From the NCBI GenBank assembly GCA_902806395.1, contig CADCWH010000378.1, positions 1 through 8,903 of the forward strand: DNA of 8,903 nt, given 5' to 3'. The stretch is from an uncultured Thermomicrobiales bacterium. GTDB lineage: Bacteria > Chloroflexota > Chloroflexia > Thermomicrobiales > UBA6265. How positions within the stretch are numbered: the stretch's first letter is position 1; each line of letters begins with the position of its first letter. The translations under genes were made by a program, and so were the position numbers. The notes under the pieces are model-generated. The model had not been told where the DNA came from. It made no database searches and was given only the letters and a program-made list of their open reading frames with translations. Of this stretch, positions 6,199 through 8,903 are shown piece by piece.

Positions 6199-8088
6199 AT
6201 GTCCGGCCAACTCGACACCGTCCGACTGACCATGGCCCAGGCCCTCGTCGCCTACCTCGCTGGCCAGCGGGTGGAGCGCGACGGCGAGACCACACCCTTC
6301 TTCGCCGGCTGCTTCGGCATCTTCGGCCACGGCAACGTCGGCGGCATCGGCCAGGCCCTCCGGGCCCGGCCCGATTTCCGCTACTACCAGTCGCGCAATG
6401 AGCAGGCGATGGTTCACGCCGCCATCGCCTACGCCAAGGTCAAGGACCGCCTCCAGACCTTCGCCTGCACCTCGTCGGTCGGCCCCGGGGCGACGAACAT
6501 GGTGACCGGGGCGGCGACGGCGACCGTGAACCGCCTCCCCGTCTTGCTCCTGCCGGGCGACACCTTCGCCCGCCGCAACGTCGCCCCCGTCCTCCAGCAA
6601 CTGGAATCCCAGGGGACTCAGGACATCTCGGTCAACGACTGCTTCCGCCCCGTCAGCCGCTACTGGGACCGGATCTCCCGGCCAGACCAACTGCTCACCG
6701 CCCTGCCGGCCGCGATGCGGGTCCTGACCGACCCGGCCGAGACGGGCGCCGTCACCCTGGCCCTACCCCAGGACACCCAGACCGAAGCCTTCGACTTCCC
6801 CCGGGCCTTCCTCGCACCTCGGGTCTGGTCCGTCCCCCGCAACCGGCCGGACCGGCGGGCGATCGAGGCGGCCGTCGCCGCCATCCGCGCCAGCCGGGCC
6901 CCGATGATCGTCGCCGGCGGCGGCGTCATCTATTCCGGCGCCACCGACGAGTTGCGCTCCCTCGTCGAGGCGACCGGCATCCCGGTCGGGGAGACGATGG
7001 CCGGTAAGGGAAGCCTCCGCTACGACCACCCGCTCAACCTGGGGGCCGTCGGCGCGACCGGCACCTTCGCCGCCAACCGCGTCGCCGCCGCGGCGGATCT
7101 GGTGATCGGCATCGGCACCCGCTGGAGCGACTTCACGACCTCCAGCCAGACCGCCTTCGCCAACCCGGACGTCCGGTTCGTCAACATCAACGTCGCCGCC
7201 TTCGACTCGGCCAAGCAGGGGGCGCTAGCCCTGACCGGCGATGCCCGTGAAACGCTGGCCGAACTCGCGGCGGCCCTGGGCGACTGGCGAATCGAGCCCG
7301 CCTATCGCGAGGCGGCCGAGCGCCTGCATCGGGAATGGGACGCCGAGGTCGAACGGATCTACGCCAAGCGCCTCACGCCCCTGCCGAGTCAGGGGGAACT
7401 CATCGGGGCGATCAACGAGGAGGGTGATCCGGACGCCATCATCGTCTGCGCCGCCGGCAGCCTTCCCGGCGACCTGCACAAGCTCTGGCGCACACGCCAC
7501 CCCAAGCAGTACCACCTGGAATATGGGTTCAGCTGCATGGGGTACGAGATCGCCGGGGGCCTCGGCGTCAAGATGGCCGCCCCCGAGCGCGAGGTGTATG
7601 TCCTGGTCGGAGACGGCAGTTTCCTGATGCTCTCGGCCGAGATCGTCACCGCCGTCCAGGAAGGGGTGGACCTGACGATCGTCCTGTTCGACAACGACGG
7701 GTACAAGAGCATCGGCGCCCTGAGCCGGTCGCTCGGCGACGATGGCTTCGGCACCCGCTACGTCTTCCCCGAGGACGGCGTCCTGCCGGGTGACGGCGCG
7801 GGTGATGCCGTCCGTACCCTGCCGGTGGACCTCGCCGCCAACGCCCGCAGCCTCGGTGCCCACGTCGTCGAGTGCGACGGTAGAGACGCCCTGGTCGCCG
7901 CCCTGAAGACGGCCCGGGATCACCGCGGCACCGTCCTGATCCACGTCCGCGACGACCGCCTGGAGGGCGTTCCCTCCTACGAGGGATGGTGGGACGTACC
8001 GGTCGCCGAGGTGAGCGATGACGAGGCGGTCCGCGAGGCTCGCCGCGCATGGGAGGCGGGCCGGGCGCGGGAGCGCCTTTTCGTCTAG
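6199..8088 (+). CDS. iolD: 3D-(3,5/4)-trihydroxycyclohexane-1,2-dione hydrolase (ThDP-dependent)
   Basis: Hydrolyses the ring of the dione formed from inositol, giving 5-deoxy-glucuronate; a cytoplasmic thiamine-diphosphate enzyme of the acetolactate-synthase superfamily. The 629-residue length fits IolD. The N-terminal pyrimidine-binding domain (about 1-195) carries RNEQA at 66-70 with E68 as the cofactor-activating glutamate, and SSVGPGATN at 92-100. A central domain (about 215-365) follows. The C-terminal pyrophosphate-binding domain has GDGSF at 471-475 and ends its motif at D498-N499-D500, the Mg-ThDP site. GCFGIFGHGNVGGIG at 37-51 is characteristic of IolD. The ATG at 6199 has GGAG at 6190-6193; the frame is open further upstream inside iolC, but those residues are not enzyme-like. 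Last of the four packed iol genes; the next gene is 182 bases away. Confidence 0.94.
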   Translation: MSGQLDTVRLTMAQALVAYLAGQRVERDGETTPFFAGCFGIFGHGNVGGIGQALRARPDFRYYQSRNEQAMVHAAIAYAKVKDRLQTFACTSSVGPGATNMVTGAATATVNRLPVLLLPGDTFARRNVAPVLQQLESQGTQDISVNDCFRPVSRYWDRISRPDQLLTALPAAMRVLTDPAETGAVTLALPQDTQTEAFDFPRAFLAPRVWSVPRNRPDRRAIEAAVAAIRASRAPMIVAGGGVIYSGATDELRSLVEATGIPVGETMAGKGSLRYDHPLNLGAVGATGTFAANRVAAAADLVIGIGTRWSDFTTSSQTAFANPDVRFVNINVAAFDSAKQGALALTGDARETLAELAAALGDWRIEPAYREAAERLHREWDAEVERIYAKRLTPLPSQGELIGAINEEGDPDAIIVCAAGSLPGDLHKLWRTRHPKQYHLEYGFSCMGYEIAGGLGVKMAAPEREVYVLVGDGSFLMLSAEIVTAVQEGVDLTIVLFDNDGYKSIGALSRSLGDDGFGTRYVFPEDGVLPGDGAGDAVRTLPVDLAANARSLGAHVVECDGRDALVAALKTARDHRGTVLIHVRDDRLEGVPSYEGWWDVPVAEVSDDEAVREARRAWEAGRARERLFV

Positions 8089-8112
8089 AATGGCGCACCC
8101 CGGCACCCGCCG

Positions 8113-8131
8113 CCTGGCCACGGTGGTCAGG
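8113..8131 (+). terminator. Hairpin after iolD, possible terminator or mRNA processing element
   Basis: CCTGGCCA-CGG-TGGTCAGG forms an 8-base-pair stem including one G-T wobble, with a 3-base loop. It begins 25 bases after the iolD stop. No T-run follows, so full termination is doubtful. It could protect the 3' end of the iol mRNA or attenuate read-through into the binding-protein gene. Confidence 0.35.
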
Positions 8132-8220
8132 AATGCGCGACGGTGCGACGAAAGGAGGCCGAGCGATCCCGAGGGCATGTCCGAGGGGTGACCTTTCGAA
8201 TTCCTGTCCAAGCGTCACGC

Positions 8221-8244
8221 GGGCAGATCATCGGTGATCTGTCC
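8221..8244. promoter_or_regulatory. Hairpin or palindromic operator before the substrate-binding protein gene
   Basis: The core CAGATCA-TCGG-TGATCTG at 8224-8241 is a perfect 7-base inverted repeat with a 4-base centre. Flanking bases add G8221-C8244, G8222-C8243 and a G-T wobble at 8223/8242, giving a 10-pair stem. It ends 9 bases before the GTAGGAG ribosome site (8254-8260). It is either an RNA hairpin affecting expression of the binding protein or a dimeric regulator's operator; the sequence does not decide between these. Confidence 0.45.
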
Positions 8245-8270
8245 ACTGCCAATGTAGGAGAAGTCACGCG

Positions 8271-8903
8271 ATGCATCGTTTGCTCAAGACCGTCGGTTCT
8301 CTCGCCATCGTCATGATGCTCGTCATCGGCGGGATGATGACCGCCCGTGGCCAGGACGGCACCGACCGCGCCAGCCTCCGCTTCGTCGTCGTCTCCCACG
8401 GCCAAGCCTCCGACCCCTTCTGGTCCGTCGTCCAGAACGGCGTCGCCCAGGCCGGCGAGGACATGGGCGTCGAGGTCGAGTACCAGGCTCCGCCGACCTT
8501 CGATATGGTCGCCATGTCGCAATTGATCGACGCCGCCGTGGCCTCTGAGCCGGACGGCCTGGTGGTCTCCGTGCCCGATGCCGAGGCCCTGTCTCCGTCG
8601 ATCCAAGCCGCGGTCGAGGCGGGCATCCCCGTCATCACGATGAACTCCGGCAGTGACGTCGCCGCCGAGCTAGGTGCCCTGAATCACGTTGGCCAGACCG
8701 AGTACGAAGCTGGTGTCGGCGCCGGTGAGGCAATGGCCGAGGCGGGCGTCACCACCGCCATCTGCGTCAACCAGGAAGTCGGCAACGCCGGCCTCGACGC
8801 CCGCTGTGAGGGCTTCACCGACGCCATCACCGAGGCCGGCGGCACCGTCGAGGTCCTCGCCGTCGAACTCACCAACCCGACCGAGGCCCAGCAGCGGGTC
8901 GAG
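8271..8903 (+). CDS. Sugar/polyol ABC transporter substrate-binding protein, cut by window end
   Basis: The first 211 residues of a periplasmic-binding-protein-like (type I, Peripla_BP_4-type) solute receptor; the gene continues past 8903. Residues 1-27 form a signal peptide: basic MHRLLK start, hydrophobic core at 8-23, then TARGQDG. No cysteine is present there, so no lipobox is visible. The mature N-lobe starts near LRFVVVSHG (36-44). DPFW at 48-51 provides aromatic residues of the kind that stack on sugars in this fold. DGLVVSVPD at 95-103 and [10 protein letters not shown] at 118-127 are typical strand-turn elements. C165 and C179 flank a [13 protein letters not shown] stretch and could form a disulfide. 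The ATG at 8271 follows GTAGGAG at 8254-8260 with a 10-base gap. Placement after iolGBCD suggests inositol or a related polyol as ligand; this is inference. Ribose- or xylose-type receptors are alternatives. Confidence 0.88.
   Translation, partial: MHRLLKTVGSLAIVMMLVIGGMMTARGQDGTDRASLRFVVVSHGQASDPFWSVVQNGVAQAGEDMGVEVEYQAPPTFDMVAMSQLIDAAVASEPDGLVVSVPDAEALSPSIQAAVEAGIPVITMNSGSDVAAELGALNHVGQTEYEAGVGAGEAMAEAGVTTAICVNQEVGNAGLDARCEGFTDAITEAGGTVEVLAVELTNPTEAQQRVE

Noticed and set aside
5070..6233. 387-codon open frame on the minus strand opposite iolC
   Set aside because: It is exactly antisense to a complete PfkB kinase, has a glycine/aspartate/arginine-rich composition with no fold-like pattern, and is the usual shadow of a GC-rich gene.
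8086..8091. TAGAAT overlapping the iolD stop as a -10 promoter element for the binding-protein gene
   Set aside because: It resembles TATAAT, but the bases 17-18 upstream are GC-rich with no -35-like hexamer and no extended -10, so support is too weak.
8133..8237. Possible 34-residue small gene starting at ATG 8133
   Set aside because: There is no ribosome site before it, its composition is arginine-rich, and it runs through the palindromes; more likely non-coding leader.
1..8903. CRISPR arrays, insertion sequences, tRNA or rRNA genes, attachment sites
   Set aside because: I saw no regularly spaced repeats, transposase motifs, terminal inverted repeats, tRNA cloverleaf or rRNA sequence in the window.

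Overview
The window is a high-GC bacterial segment with short intergenic gaps, strong Shine-Dalgarno sites and C/G-ended codons. The protein style and the monoderm-type sugar transporter component suggest a Thermomicrobia-like member of Chloroflexota. A high-GC actinobacterium cannot be excluded from sequence alone, and no rRNA, tRNA or other taxonomic marker is present.

Layout. (1) Positions 8-1160, plus strand: two tandem small multi-pass membrane proteins of unknown function. They are diverged paralogs of each other, and the upstream copy carries an apparent frameshift near position 425. (2) Positions 1274-2779, minus strand: an FAD-linked oxidase of the vanillyl-alcohol-oxidase / aldonolactone-oxidase-like superfamily, convergent with the membrane proteins. 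(3) Positions 2780-3129: a 350-base divergent intergenic region with several palindromes and a repeated ACGATAC-type word. It presumably holds the promoters for both the oxidase and the operon to its right. (4) Positions 3130-8088, plus strand: a tightly packed myo-inositol catabolic operon in the order iolG-iolB-iolC-iolD. (5) Positions 8089-8270: an intergenic region with two clear hairpins. (6) From 8271 to the window end: the first 211 codons of a secreted sugar-type ABC transporter substrate-binding protein, cut by the window edge.

How the genes fit together. IolG oxidises myo-inositol to 2-keto-myo-inositol. IolE, not in this window, would dehydrate it to the dione. IolD hydrolyses the dione ring to 5-deoxy-glucuronate. 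IolB isomerises that to 2-deoxy-5-keto-gluconate, and IolC phosphorylates the product for aldol cleavage by IolJ. The binding protein downstream most likely feeds inositol or a related polyol to the pathway. iolE, iolA, iolJ, a regulator and the permease/ATPase genes are not seen and may lie beyond 8903. The divergent FAD oxidase has no established place in the pathway. It could oxidise a related polyol, lactone or sugar, but only position supports that.

I did not find a convincing new defence, mobile or RNA-guided system here. The most interesting items are the divergent oxidase next to an inositol operon, the frameshifted membrane-protein paralog, and the structured non-coding stretches before iolG and before the binding protein.
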